Of a stretch of DNA of 64,000 nt, positions 11,735-27,585 are shown one piece after another. Numbering within the stretch: position 1 is the stretch's first letter; the number at the start of each line of letters is the position of its first letter. Both the position numbers and the translations under genes were made by a program. The stretch covers positions 62,001 through 126,000 of the forward strand of contig QJNS01000106.1 in the NCBI GenBank assembly GCA_004154925.1, given 5' to 3'. The notes beneath the pieces are model-generated. The model made no database searches, was not told where the DNA came from, and saw nothing but the letters and a program-made list of their open reading frames with translations. This DNA is from Monosporascus cannonballus (Eukaryota; Ascomycota; Sordariomycetes; Xylariales).

Positions 11735-14024
11735 ATAATGTCTAGTAAGAAGAATGGAAAGGTGTGCATATGTGCTGCCTGGTTGTTGGTGCCTCAATAT
11801 AGGACACCCAAGCCAATTGACTCAGTTGTAGCTAAGGCGTATGATTATATTGCTCTGCTAAAGGGCGACATTGTCCAGTTCTCTCCGTCTCTCCATTCCC
11901 ATGGTCTAACGGCGGGACTATACAGCTGTCTCAACATCCACCATCGAATAAACTCGTTTCTCAACCCTAATATCCTGGTTCCTATATGTACATAGAACCA
12001 TAGTCAGCTTACGATTTGCTATACCAAATCCCTACCTGAATACAAGAAAGGAAGAAACTAAAAAAGAAAGGGGTGGGGAAAATGAAAAGGTGTTGCCAAA
12101 CATCCGGCCTCTCCCGGATAAACCGCTCCCACCAGGCCCCTGCACTCCTCCGAGTCAAGGACCACTACCTCAACGCCTCGCTATCTCAGGTACGACTCGC
12201 CGACGACGCCGCGCGGGATGCCGTATAGGAGACATGCGCCGGTGCATGTGTCGATGTCGGATGACTTGAACACATATTTATACACCAACACAGTTCCGTC
12301 TTCCGTGCTATCTTCTCTTTGGTCGCGGGGCTCTCTCTAGACGTCTTCGCTCAGGCGCGAAAAATGCTCGAGGTCGCTGTTGACCGGAAAGGGAAGCGAA
12401 GTACGGGGAGGCGGGGGGGACGTACACCAGGCGCAGGGCGACAGCACCGTGCACAATGGTGCTGCCCACTGTACACCTCGGACGGCAGCCGGTCCGCGTT
12501 CTGGTGACAGGAGGTCTCGCCCGACAGCGTTGCGCCTTGGTGCGCATACGTACGTATTTATTTATATGTTTCGCGCCGGGCCTGGGTCACCCGGAATGCT
12601 CGTTCGTGATGTGGCATGGTTTTCCGGTATAACGGTAGCAGCAATAGTGTCCCCGTTATACTCTAGGACGCCGTGTGGTCGGGAATCACGGGCATGCATC
12701 ATGTGTATGTATATATACGCATACGGCCGCATCTTCTCTTTCTTCGTCAAGCGAGACCAGCAGTCCATTATTCCATCATACCGCTACGGTAAAGAAAGAA
12801 GCTTCAAAACGGAAGGGGTCGGGTGGGAAGGATGGAAACCGGATGGAAAAGGAAACCGGTGCTGAAATCAAATTTGTGCTGCTGGATGTTACCCGAGCCT
12901 TCCAGTAATGGCATCCTCGATATGACTCAAGACCGGCGTCCCTCGATCGGGGCCGCTAACCTCGCGCCATGCCCAACCATACCAGGAGACCATGACACAC
13001 GATCAATTTAATATAATTTGAATGTCGCGTTCTAATTATGATTTGTTACGGTAGGGCGAGGGTCACCCCTGGAAACCGGGTCGCCATATCCCTATATAAC
13101 CTTGGGCATCTTCTTTCTTCGTAAGGCATCTGTTCCCAGAAACGCAAGCCACCTATGCCGGCAGAGCTGGCCATGAAACTTTTTGTACGAGAAAGAGTAT
13201 ACGCAACTTAGCTTACGCGAAGATTCGGGTTCCCGCTCTGGACCTCTCACGTTATGCCGACGGTTCAGGGCCTACCGTCGGCCGCGACGATGGCGGCGCC
13301 GAACTGTGGCAGGAAGAGTCAGGATTATTACTCTGGCTTGTACCACCATATCTTCTCACCACCGACCTCCGCTGGAAGAGTCTCGGACGCGAGGTGTGAT
13401 GTATATAGATAAGTACGTGTGTAGGTTATCGGATTCTCGCCCAATTTTGGCCTCTTCAATGGCGACGGTCTGGTCTCTCGTCGTTCATTGCGCATGGTCA
13501 GATAAGAGAAAGCTATGTTACCTTTCGTATGACGCACCTGGTCCGCAAGTTCTGTTTTAGGGGACGAGATCTATTCAGTGCCAGGTATAGGTTGGCTCCA
13601 AATAGACACTACTCGTCCCCCCCCGTAATGCAGATTCCCCGCCTTTATCAGACTTCTCGATTTGGATAGAGGGGCCGCCAGCAGGAACTGTGAAATTAAC
13701 TATAAGGGCCTATCGGCACAATACCAAGGACTAATAAACTGGGACTTCATTACCAGGACTAAAATGCCTTACGCTGGCTTATAAACAATAACGAAACACT
13801 TACATACATTATCCGAAGAAGGGAGTGGGGCTTCGTTGCGATGTGAATTTTAGACATTTTCGGAGTCACGTAAAGTCGGTATTGCTCTGATAACCGCATA
13901 GCAGGTTAGAATAACTAGAAGGCGGTATCTGTGCGTCTAATCCCTCGTTGCGGGTATCACGAGAACGAACTCCTGACAGCGGCGAACGGTGTACACAGAC
14001 ATAGCTTTGAATGTTTGAGGGTCC
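11735..14024. other. Gene-poor convergent interval
   Basis: This holds the 3' flanks of TRM82 (+) and of the SNT2 side (-). Open frames of 161 codons (12380-12865 +) and 125 codons (13183-13560 +) exist but read as GC-rich low-complexity shadow sequence without recognisable domains. An imperfect AT-rich palindrome lies near 12705-12725 (arms GTATG and CATAC). Poly-C runs occur near 13617. I support no gene here. Confidence 0.45.
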
Positions 14025-14306
14025 TTATTGGACCCAGCCCAGCTTCCTGAACGCCTGCTTTATCTCGTCTAGCTCCGATGCAAAACCCGGATTCCTCACC
14101 GCCGCCAAAGAATTACGGTGCTGGTGCTCTTTACACCGACCAATAACTATTGTACAAACATGAACACATGGGGCAAACGGCCCCCGTAGGGCCACAAAAC
14201 AGTCGTATTAGTCCTGATGCGTCTGTTGTATGCTTCTAATCTCGCCAATCCTCTTGATTAACGCCAGGTTCACAGAGAACGGCCCTTCGACGTGAATACC
14301 ACCCAT
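14025..14306 (-). pseudogene. Short coding-like ORF with one internal stop, downstream of SNT2
   Basis: On the minus strand an ATG at 14306 opens a frame that reads MGGIHVEGPFSVNLALIKR and runs 32 codons to a TAA at 14210-14208. The same frame then stays open for another 60 codons, ending NPGFASELDEIKQAFRKLG-WVQ and TAA at 14027-14025. The second half has no Met, so it cannot start on its own, yet its composition is protein-like. It begins 38 bp after the SNT2 stop codon. It may be a decayed small gene, an extra 3' exon or chance. A spliced form (donor near 14298, acceptor near 14148) could bypass the stop but would give only about 43 residues. I recognise no family. Confidence 0.25.
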
Positions 14307-14344
14307 CCAGATTCACAGTATTAAAAGAAAAAGCTGCGCGCCTA

Positions 14345-17300
14345 TCATGAAAGAAGATTACGCAATGACGGGCTAGCACTTGCCCCACTTGGAGGGCGGC
14401 CATCATTGGATCGCGTAGGAGGGTTGTTATTATTCACACCTGGTTCAAGGTGCATCGAGATACCATCTCTTGGGAGTGGTGGGCTGCCGTGTGGTGTTGC
14501 GAATGGCGAACGTTGAGAAAGTAGCCCCTGAGAGAAAGAGTGATCCGAGGCTCGAGGTGGCGGCCCGCCATTTGTGAGGTTGTTAAGGGGGTGGTGTGTT
14601 GGGTGATGATACGATGACAAGTATGGGGACGTGCCATTCTGAACCGATGACGGGCCCCGTCTAGGTGGAGACGGAGGCACTCCGTTGACCATTGGTTGTC
14701 CTAAACCGTGCTGAAGCGGCGGTGTTTGATGATGGGTCATAGGGGCTATCGGCGGGGGACGGAGATCTCGAAGGGCACTGTGGTGGATGGGGCCCGGTCC
14801 ACCCGAGCCACCGTTCACCTGATGGATTGGGACTGCCGGATGCTGGGTCGTGCCACGGTGCCAATCTCCGTATGAAGTGCTGGGAGGTCCATAATGATGA
14901 GGAGGGACCGATGGATGCCCAGGCGCAGCCATAGGGCTAGGTCCGGGAGGATTGAGCGCCAAAGAGGGAGGTCCCACACTCGGTGCATGTAGGGCCGGTG
15001 AGGCAACTGGCTGGGGTCCGGCCTGATGTGCAGGTGCTTGGACCACGGGAGCCCGGGCTCCCCACGGGTTGCCGAAGTCCGAAAGTCTGTTAACAGCATG
15101 CGAGACGTGCGGTGGAGGGCTCCTAAGGGCTGCTGCAGTAACCGGCGGAGCCATTGGATGTTCAACCGGAGGCAGGGCTTCGGCCGAAGATGGTGCACGA
15201 GATACGGGCTTTCGACCAGCCTTCTTGCACTTGTGACACTGGAAGCTCCTCTGGGCTATGAACTTCTGTGCTTCGCTTCCAAGGCTCCCGTAATTACCGT
15301 TGGTAATGGCCTTCTCCTGATCCTTATCAATCGGCCACCATTTCGGGCTCACATCAATCCCGCAGGTAATACAGACCTTGTCACCACTCTGAGAGATGAG
15401 AGGATTGGAGTCAGCATGGTTCTCGATTGAGGATGCTCTGTGTGATGATGGCCCGTTGGGGATGGTCGTTGTTGACTGTCTTCGGTATGCGCTGTTTGTC
15501 GACACGGTAGTTGGATATTTTGTAGCAAGGTTGATCAGGTTGGCTTTTCGCACAGTTCCCGTAAGGGTGAGGTCAGCCTGTTTGAAGTTTTCCACATATA
15601 ACTGTAAAGCATTGAGATCTTTATCGCCCTCAGTTTGGTTGACCAGGTCGTGCATCCGGTGTACGACAGTACGCGTTGGAATATGTTCCTTGCACCATAT
15701 GGCAGCTGACATAGCTCCTGTTTCTCCGTTGATGGTTACAATGTTGTGTTGGTCTCGCCGGGAACCCTTGACAGGCGTGATTTCGAATCCAAGGAGGTAG
15801 CCATTCTTGTGAGCACATTCTACATGCACTTCACTGTATTAGCAACTTTCTCGTTCATCAGTTAGTCTGTAGACACTTACTTGGCGCGCGGCAGTGGTGG
15901 CATGCCACACAGGCACCACCTTTCTGTTTACATGCCTTGCACACCTCTTCGTATCTTGCTCGTGGTATAGACGGGATGCCCTCTGAGGGGCTCAGGGCTT
16001 TAGCCTTGCCAAATTTAACTTCGGGCGTGAACACCGCACAGGTTATGTGCACCCAGTTGTTATCAGCAGTCCTCTTCAAAGGTTCCCTGGGATTGACGGG
16101 TCTGTTCATCTCTTCCTGCTTCTTACGCCAATAATCCACGGCTTTCTGAGCTGCTTCGCGTTCGACACGCTCTTTCTCTCTCTCCCTTTCGGACTTCTTC
16201 TTGTGGGTATTCTTTGGGGGTTCAACGAAATCATGTTCCGTGAACTCCACGGGACAAAGGACACATTTATACTCCTAATTAACAATGTTCAGTACCCAGC
16301 GTGCATCACCGCAATGTGCAGTGAAACTTACTATTGAGACTTGAGGATTTTTGTCGTTAAGACACATGTCGCAAGTCCATTTGCCTGGCTGACGGTTGTC
16401 GATGGCACCATAACACTTGCGATGGACAGTAAGCCTGCATTCCTTACATGATAGGTGATTTCCCTCTCCGGTGGGGTTCATCTGATCGCATATTGCACAA
16501 GGCAGGATGCGCGGTTTCGGGATCTCCGGGATCGGCGGGGGTGCCGGCTTCTCTGCTGCCTTCTCCTTTTTCTTTTGCTGGGCAAGACTAGTCGTAGCGC
16601 CGGATTCCGAGCTATGAGGCTCCCCAACTTTGTCCGCGGAGGTTTTCAGCTTCTTCCGTGGCTGCTCAGACCCCGCGGACTGCGCAGGAGTGTTGGGTTG
16701 CGCCGCTGGAGGAGGCGGCGTGTTGTATGTTGTCTTGGTCATCATCTCATTAGCTGCGGTAAGCTCTTTGAGTAGCTCCTCGTCAACCCTCCGCTTCCAT
16801 GACCGGCCACCAGCGGCGGCGACTTTCTTAGCGAGATCCTCCACGTCTTCCCATTGTATTGCATATCGGCGCCATAGCTCAGCGCAGCGCCGACACAAAG
16901 CGGCGATGTGTTGGACTTTGTCCTTATTCTTACCCCCGCCCTCAGTGATGAAGACGGAGCCACCGGCAGGTGCCCGACGCCATTGCCTGGAAGACTTTGT
17001 GGAACAGAATTTGCACATGAAGGTTCTTTTGCGCTCAAGCGCCTTCTCCGTGTCGAACGCCGAGTCGTCATTGGAGTCTGCAACGTCGTCTTGGAGCTTA
17101 TTGGCGTTTGCCTCGGCGATCTTAGCTTCCTTCTTGCCCTTACGCCCAGAGAAATTGCCCCAGATCTGTTTACCCCGTTGAGTCTTTTTCCAAGTATAGT
17201 AAAATCTAACTATACGCCAGTGTTCGACTGTCTTGACATGCTTTGTCGTCTGGTAGAGCTCCGATCCGAATTTCGAGATGCCCTCCTCAAATTTCTTGAT

Positions 17301-19792
17301 CTCGGCTAGGCTCAACTCTGGTTCTTTGAACTCAGACTTTTCAGTCTTGGCCACCTTCTTAAGCGATACTTCGGCGTCGAAGTTGTTTCTGTACAGAGTT
17401 TGTGTTGCCACGTCGAGAAGGTTCGTGGACTCGGGCGTAAGGTTAAGTGCAGGGATGACCTTGGCCTTGGCTTCTGATACGTAGGAATCGATCTCGGAAT
17501 TTCTGATGGATGAGCCAACAGCCTCAGGCGGCTGCCATAGTAGAGTGGCCGTGTTATTCGGGTCCTCGTTAGGGAAATCTTCACCTCGAGCGACATATCC
17601 CGGAGGTTCATCCTGGATCCATTTCGGGCGTTTCTCTCGGGCAAGTCTTTCGGCCTCGAGAGCGGCCTGAGCTTCCTTGGCCTGTTTACTATCCTTTTTG
17701 CCTACCTTCTTGATCTCGAGTGGTTTTACCAGCTTGACTGGGCGGCCCGGCCAAGGAAGGACAGTGGCTTGGTGTCTTAGACCGAGACGAGAGCCCGCCC
17801 GCGGATATATGCGATCATCATAATCTAATGCATCTTCCGGTTTGCAGTGCATGCCTAAGTACCGGTAAGGCCATAGACTCGCCTGGTATATCTGCTCCGC
17901 AGTGGCAGGGTGATGTGTATCGTCCACGTCGTCAGCAGGGCTCGTGCGGTTAGTATCAATCCCCTCATCTTCCTCATCCCAATATTCTTCCTCCTCGGCT
18001 TCCTGAGGATGGTCGAGTAGGCTCGGGGTATTTCGAGCTTCAAGCTTCCTCTCCTGCGCACGGCTGCATGCAGCACAAGCCCAAGCAAATCCGCGCGATG
18101 GCTTCTTCAGTAGTGGTGGACGAACACATGTCATGTGATACGTCTGCTGACAAACGGCACAGTCAACAGAATCATTGCTAGGTGCATTATGTTAGCTCCC
18201 CTGTCTATGTAATTTTATTGCATTCCATTCCAGCAATAGTGCGGGCGAGCGGGCGATGTTAGGTTCGGTAGGTTTCACCCAAGGACCGGGGGCTAAGGCT
18301 AGGGAGAAAAAGTGGCGCTCGTCGTCTTGTGGCGCCTTAGCTGGAGCCGAAGCCCCCACCAGCTGGAAAAAGGAACATCGGAGAAGGGAAAAGGGAAAGG
18401 TGAAAAGAAAAAAGTACGTACCTTGCACAGTACCCGCCACATCGTTTACACAATTTGACAGCACTGGTGAATTCCTTCGAGCGGCCCTGCTCCACGATGA
18501 TGTACTTCCATCGCTCGTCCAACACCTTCTTGACCTTGTCCGGGACGTTGACAATCTGAAAGCAAGGTATGACTTCATAGTATTTCTGAATATAGCGGTC
18601 ATAGAGCTTCTCAAACCAGAAGCAGTCCGGTGTTTTTCGGTAGGCTTCTAGATTCTCGATTTCCGCCTTATGGCGGATCTCACATTTGCCGCGTAGCGAA
18701 TGCAAAGGGCTGGTGTCCGAGTGCATTGTAGCGAAAAGCACTCTAGTGTCATTGACCTTCTTGCCAATGTCTTTTGGCCTGTAATACCAATTGATCCGCA
18801 ATGCTTCTACCGGTTTTCTGCTGTCGTTTTGCGCGTGCAGGAATTCCATAATGCGCCCCAGATAGTATGGCTCTCCTGGTGGTTCACATATGAGGTACGC
18901 ATGATCTACGAGATGCGAAGTTAGTCCACCACATCACAACATAAGAGAAACAACAGAAAAACTCTTCCTAAACCTTACCGTTTCTTTCCAGGACCGTGCC
19001 GTCGTCAGCTATTAGCTTGCCGTCTTTGAGGATCGCGCATGATTTCTCGAAGCTGAGAACGTTAGTTTCTTTGTAGCCCTCGCTGGAAGGAGCTATCGCC
19101 TGGTTGGCCGCGCTTCGTCTCGTTCCTGCCGCAACAGATGCACCAGATGCCGGTGTGTGAGATTGGCTGTGTGCGTTATTTGGAGTCGATTGCGCAGGTG
19201 CTTTGCGCTTCTTGGATGGGTTGGTGGTAGTGGTCGATCCAGCGCTGGTCGCGATGGTGGAACCATTTGCATGCGAATCTTTCACCACGGCGGTCGCGTG
19301 CGAACCGCCAGCCTTCCCGTGGTCCGGATCTGTCCCTTTGCGCAAGGTTGAACCTGTAGACCTTGGGCCGTCTGTTGCTCCGTTTGCCGCTGCAGCAGCC
19401 TGTCGTGATGATTTCTTGGGGTCTTCGCCCTTCTTGTCCGTATATGCATCGTACATGTCAACGTCCATATCCCTGTCCTCGGCGTAATTAGGGCGCGCCT
19501 GGCCCCGGTTCCGGGAGCGCGTACTATAGGGGGATGGGCCTGCCATGGATTCCTTGGGCGCCGGGACAGATCCTGACGACGTAGCTTTAGTCGTTACCTG
19601 CGAGTCGCTTGCATTTCCACTAGGACCTTTCGAGTCAAGAGATTTTGTCTGTTGTGACGCAGATGGCGGACTGGACGTGCGAGAGTTTTGTTGTTTCCGG
19701 GTTGAGCCAGAGTCGGGGGAGTCCTTGGTGGAAGATGACGCGGAATTTGGCTGATTATCGGAGCTACTTGCATGTTGTGTCTTCTGTGCCAT
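14345..19792 (-). CDS. SNT2: Snt2-type chromatin reader (BAH, PHD, SANT, extended PHD)
   Basis: Chromatin protein. Yeast Snt2 works with Ecm5 and the deacetylase Rpd3 in stress transcription and has ubiquitin-ligase activity on excess histones. Exons (minus) are 19792-18979, 18905-18422, 18177-16332, 16274-15881 and 15828-14345, giving 1673 residues. Order of parts: a disordered Ser/Thr-rich N-terminus (1-255), a BAH domain (about 272-420), a first PHD finger spanning the second intron (CKRCGGYC ... CAVCQQTYH, about 423-472), an ELM2-like segment (about 530-600) and a SANT domain (about 740-800). Then come a GATA-like Cys cluster (CKFCSTKSSRQWRR ... CRRC), a second PHD (CAICDQMN ... CDMCLND, to about 1045), an extended PHD (EYKCVLCP ... 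HHCRA ... HVECAHKNG) and a further Cys pair set (CITCGIDVSPKWW ... CHKCKK). A Pro-rich tail ends SLRNLLS. The start has the good context CATCATGGC. Confidence 0.93.
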
Positions 19793-21026
19793 GATGGGCG
19801 ACCTTATTAAGAGGGGGCGAGGCCAAGACTACACGGAGTATGCGCCAAAAACAACCGAGTAGAGATTTAGGGGAAAAGGTAAGAATCGGGGTCCATATGG
19901 CCGTCAATCTATGTGTATACACTACAGCCTACTCCGTAGACGGCCTAGACACGTTTGTGTGCTCAGGTTATGTGCTGGCGGCCGTGGGCGCCATGAGAAG
20001 CGCCTCGCTCGTGGCACGAGAGAGAGAGCCGGTAGAGAAGAACCGCGGGAAGCTTACCGAGCAATTTCCTAAGCTACTTGATGTTGTGGGGTGCAACAGG
20101 AGGAGGGATGGAAGAGAAGGAGAGATAATTATTGGTTTTGAGGTTGTGTATGGGGGGAAATGACACAGACGTCACTAATATCCCGGAGGGCGAGAAAATA
20201 AATAGATGGGAAGGTTTGGGAATGGGAGTAAGGTGGGAGAGTTTGTGATATGATGTGGGACGCATATGTGGTGAGGTAGAAGTAGTCGACATGGAAGTGT
20301 CGAAAGCTAAGCCAAGCAATGACCAGGGGATTTTGAGGCGGCGGGACCATCCATCCACTTCAACCCATCACACAGGACGTTGACTACCTAAGATGCCGTG
20401 TGTGCGCATATAATATCTTGGTAACAAAGCACATCCCATACATGTAGCCTCGGCTGCTTGTCTAATTAGAAGTCAAGAGCAACAAACTACCAAGCCTTGT
20501 CTCGCCCGCCTACTCGGGGATCGACTGAAATGCTGGCACGCTGGTGAAAGAATAGCAATACCCAGGCGGGCGATAGACAGGCAGTACTAGGTAGGGCGAG
20601 CTTGGGTACATGAAAGGAAAGGCGGGCGGTCTGGGCAGCTGGAATATCAACGCCGATAGATACCTACCGCCTACGACTTTATGGGCAGTCGGCTTCGTCT
20701 AAGTTTGTGATGATATGCGTGGATGTAGCATGGAATGAGGATAGAGTACCTGAGGCTAACCGGAGTCCCAAAATAAAGGAATGAACTAATGCGCAAAATC
20801 CCTTCCCCGGTTTTCAAGATACGTAGCTTATGAGAACGGACGCATTACTTGCTTCGAAGGGTTCAGATATCCAGCAGGTAAAAGAGGGCAGACGGCAACT
20901 CGGAGAAAATGGATCTGATACCCGATTTTAGCGGGTTAGCTCTTCTTTTCAAAGGGATTCGATAGGAAAGAGTCTGGAGGGGGGGTTGGATTGGCAGAAA
21001 AACAGCTTGAGAGTTTTGTTACTCTG

Positions 21027-21046
21027 ACTCTCTAGTACTCTCTAGT
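21027..21046 (+). repeat. 10-bp perfect tandem duplication
   Basis: The unit ACTCTCTAGT occurs twice head to tail (21027-21036 and 21037-21046). It lies in the spacer upstream of SNT2. No function is apparent. Confidence 0.85.
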
Positions 21047-21478
21047 CAAAGTCGGTCATTCAAATCGTCCATGTGGATTGATGAGGTGTGCATGCAGCAT
21101 ACTTTTCAATTACCTCGTAGGCTTGCGCTTGGGGACCGCTGGATACGTACATGTACGTGCCCCGTTTCATTCTGCGCGGTGGATCCGTACTGATACAAGC
21201 CTGCCAGGGGCAGACTGCAAGATCTGGCGGTTGCCGCGCTGAGTTCTGCGGGTCACGTTGTACCACTACGGGTTGAAACTAGGCGGAGCTAAATGCGTGC
21301 CTAGGTCGTCGGTGGAGGTTGCCACTAAGCTGACCCCTGTCTCCTTGGCTCTCTGCCAAACATGCACGCACTTTTCGACTTCACCTCATCCCAAGGGCTT
21401 TCCGAAACGGTCCCGTCTCTGCATGCAACGGAACTCGTTCGCCAGTCTTAGGTATCTACTAACTTACCTTACATACCT

Positions 21479-21502
21479 GCATATATATACGTATATATAT
21501 GC
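21479..21502. repeat. Perfect 24-bp AT-rich palindrome
   Basis: Twelve bases starting GCATATAT and ending AC are followed directly by their reverse complement, with no spacer. The flanks add a CTTACCT on the left (about 21463) and AGGTAAG on the right (about 21508), so a longer imperfect cruciform is possible. It lies in the long SNT2-helicase spacer. Confidence 0.9.
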
Positions 21503-24344
21503 ACCTCAGGTAAGCAGGTAGGTAGGGTATGAACGCACCGTAGTAGTCAGCCTTCGCCCAGGACTCAGGTCACCCTTTCCCTTCAGCCCGCTTCAATGCT
21601 TACTTAAGTAATGCATCTTTTGTTAGATAAATTCCCATGCGTTTGTGACGGGAGTTGATTCCATTTGGCCCCGACTGAGATCTGCCACTGCTGTGCCACA
21701 GCACGCAGGGAACACGTCTCAAGTGAGATCCCTTTACCTACCCACAGCCATCTTGATGTAGTAGTGGGTAAGTAAGCAGCAATTGCATGTATTAGAGTTC
21801 GTTGATTTTTGGTTAGAAATGACTAACGACGAGAACAAAGCTTACTTAATCCTATCAATCGCCGTAGGGTCGATTATTACCAGGATATTTATGATACCAT
21901 CCGTTATGAGTGTGGGCAGTAAGGCACGCCATGTTTGTTGCTACCTCTGGTGATTAACCAAGTCCCCCGTTATCAATTCGCCGACCTCTGCGCATTCTTA
22001 TTTATATGTCTTCTGTTGAGCCTCGCACAGGATTTGCGGTATATAACGATGTGCTCGACAGCCCGGAAGACCCTTAGCAAAACATCTAGTTGGTAATATA
22101 TCTACTAGTTTGTGCGCAGCGGTCCGAGCATGGATATCCTTCACATTTAGACCATTCCCTCACTGCACAAAGTAACCAGTGCTCCATAAGGCGGTAAATC
22201 CCAGCTAGTGGAGAGTTGGGGTCCTACTAGGCTGGTCTCGAGTAATTCTCCATGATAAGTCGCCCGATGTGATTGTCATCCTTAAGCGGCTGAGAGGGAG
22301 ATATGGAGAGAGCCGTGCCTTTCCAACCAAGCTTAAAGGCCGTTCGATTGCGCAGCCCTAATTGCCATATTGTATAGGTTGTATAGGATGACAGTGCGAT
22401 GCCACTTTTTATGTCCTTCGGCCTTGTGATGGGCTTCGATTCACTGTGAGCCCTTCCACCTGATCTGAGACATCGCAGTAGCTGTCAAAGGCACCGATCC
22501 GAAAACGTACAGCATACTATATGTGCACCCCCCACCTTCCAGGTATTGAGGTCACATGCAGCAGGATTTAAGAATCATCGGTGAATGTCACCTCGACACG
22601 CAACAAACTCACATCTCGCTTTGGACTTGCAGACTTACGCGTGCAAGCCCACAATATAGATAATATTGTTAGCGAAAGACCCAAAGACAAGCGTAGCACA
22701 AGCCAATTCTGGAAATACCCTCGCTGCATGGAGATTTGAGTATCTTTATATTCTGTTCTGCTGCACATAAGTGCAAAACCGTGGCGTTCGACCACTTGTA
22801 CTGTCCCGTAGACTACTATGTAGTTGAACACCTTTTAGTAAATCTAATATCGCGCTAGTCCCATAAGATGATGCGCCAGCCACCAATCGACTCGATTGCC
22901 CATTGGGTGGGCCCCATCTTGTCGCCACCCAGGTACTCATCAGTAACTACTTGCATTATTGGTGATAGAATGCCCCCAAGTATGAATGTTAATATCGCGC
23001 TACGATTGCCAGACATTTAGAAAACCCTGCAGCGGGTTAACAGGGGTTTTAGTAAGATCTTAGGGGTGCACGGCAAGCATTGCTGGGGGTTTAAATGGTG
23101 AATGGCCGATTAGTTTGCGCCAAGGACATTGGGGGGCTCCCACCACAGGGATTTGCTGTACCTCAGATATCACGTTGGATATTCTGCGTACAACTAGGAA
23201 AGACTGGCTGTTTCTCAGGTCGGGTTACCGCGCTACGGCATCTATGTAGTAACTACAAGGAACCAGTTCTCTTTATTACATGGCAAACTAACGCTACATC
23301 GTTAGGACATCTACCAGCGTTCATTTCAAGTTTATCCTTGGGCTATTTCGAGCAGTATAACTTGTGCCCAGAGAAGATACAGGGGTCACAGCAACTAACT
23401 GGCTCAGCTGATGGCCGTAGTAGCGTCAGGCTCGAAGATATCGCGACAGCAGATTGCAGAACCACGCCCCAGTACTTAATCATGTATAGTCTAAAACTCT
23501 TATGATCATTGGTAGTTTTCGTCGCCGTGAAGGGATCGGCTCTTGGTGCCCCATGTATATCAGCCTATGCACGCTTAACAAATTTGCCACCGAGTTCCTT
23601 GGACGCCGGCCGAATCAATTGCACGGCCCCAAAGCCACTGATTAACAATTACTAGCAGGCACTTCCACCTGTAAATTCGCCGGAGTTCTTACAGGATTAA
23701 AAGACAACCGTTCGAGGAGGCCTTCTCTCCTACCTTAAGTGTCAGTTATAACACTAGTGCTAGGTTGGCCGATGACTTCTGTTCATTGGTATTTGGCGCA
23801 GTGAATTTGGTGGAGGTTGAAATGGGGCCGGGCAATATCAGAGTATGAAGTCTGAAGCGAACGGCTTCTGGACCAATCATATTCGGGTTTTGGAGAATCG
23901 GAGCCGGTGGACTTCTCGGACGCATTCATTAAAACGTTGCGCACGGTCCATCACTGGACCTATTTGGGTAAATCCCGGGTAGCCACTCCCGTCGAGGCGA
24001 AGCTTTCTGGACTCTCGGAGCGGAGTAAGACGTTATCGATTTTGAAGTCCTAGCACGTGACTGCGTGTTACTTTCGTGGCGCGAATTTAAAGCATGGGAT
24101 ACACAGGAACCATAACGATGCAAGAGGCGTTCTCTTACAGTCTTTAATCACCCAATACCGAGAGAGTCGGTCGGATGTTCTATAGCACGTCGCTCCTCTT
24201 TCCCGCCTAATATAATCAGTTAGGCACCGCAGGCTAGGTTAGCAGGCGCAGACAAGCAGACCTACCACAGTTGTAGCATTTCTACAGCTGGCAGGCATAT
24301 CTTGGGACGCTTGGCCGCCAGCATTTTCGTTAACTTACTTCTCT

Positions 24345-27438
<3,094 letters not shown>

Positions 27439-27585
27439 TCTTTCCGTGCCGCCTAGGCAACCATCGACCATCGTATTCCCAAGTTAGGGTGTTAAAAGTG
27501 TTTCTCACCTGAGATTTAGGCAACCCAAGGTTGCTTCTCGACGTGGCAATACCAGTTGACCTACCCCAACTCTATTGCACCCAAC

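Larger units (their letters stand above)
19793..24344. other. 4.5 kb gene-poor divergent spacer
   Basis: This separates the 5' ends of SNT2 (-) and the HELQ-type helicase (+). The longest open frames (23095-23505 +, 136 codons; 19840-20163 +) show no recognisable motif. The part near 20930-21060 has a G run and a 10-bp tandem duplication. A perfect 24-bp palindrome sits at 21479-21502. From about 21780 onward the sequence is even in composition with no structure I can name. Both promoters must lie within, but I cannot delimit them. Confidence 0.45.

Noticed and set aside
12380..12865. 161-codon plus-strand ORF downstream of TRM82
   Set aside because: Low-complexity Gly/Arg-rich start and no recognisable domain; overlaps other equally long frames.
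14201..14215. TAATACGACT on the minus strand, the first ten bases of a phage T7 promoter
   Set aside because: The rest of the T7 promoter consensus does not follow (next bases are GTTTTG), so it is a chance match.
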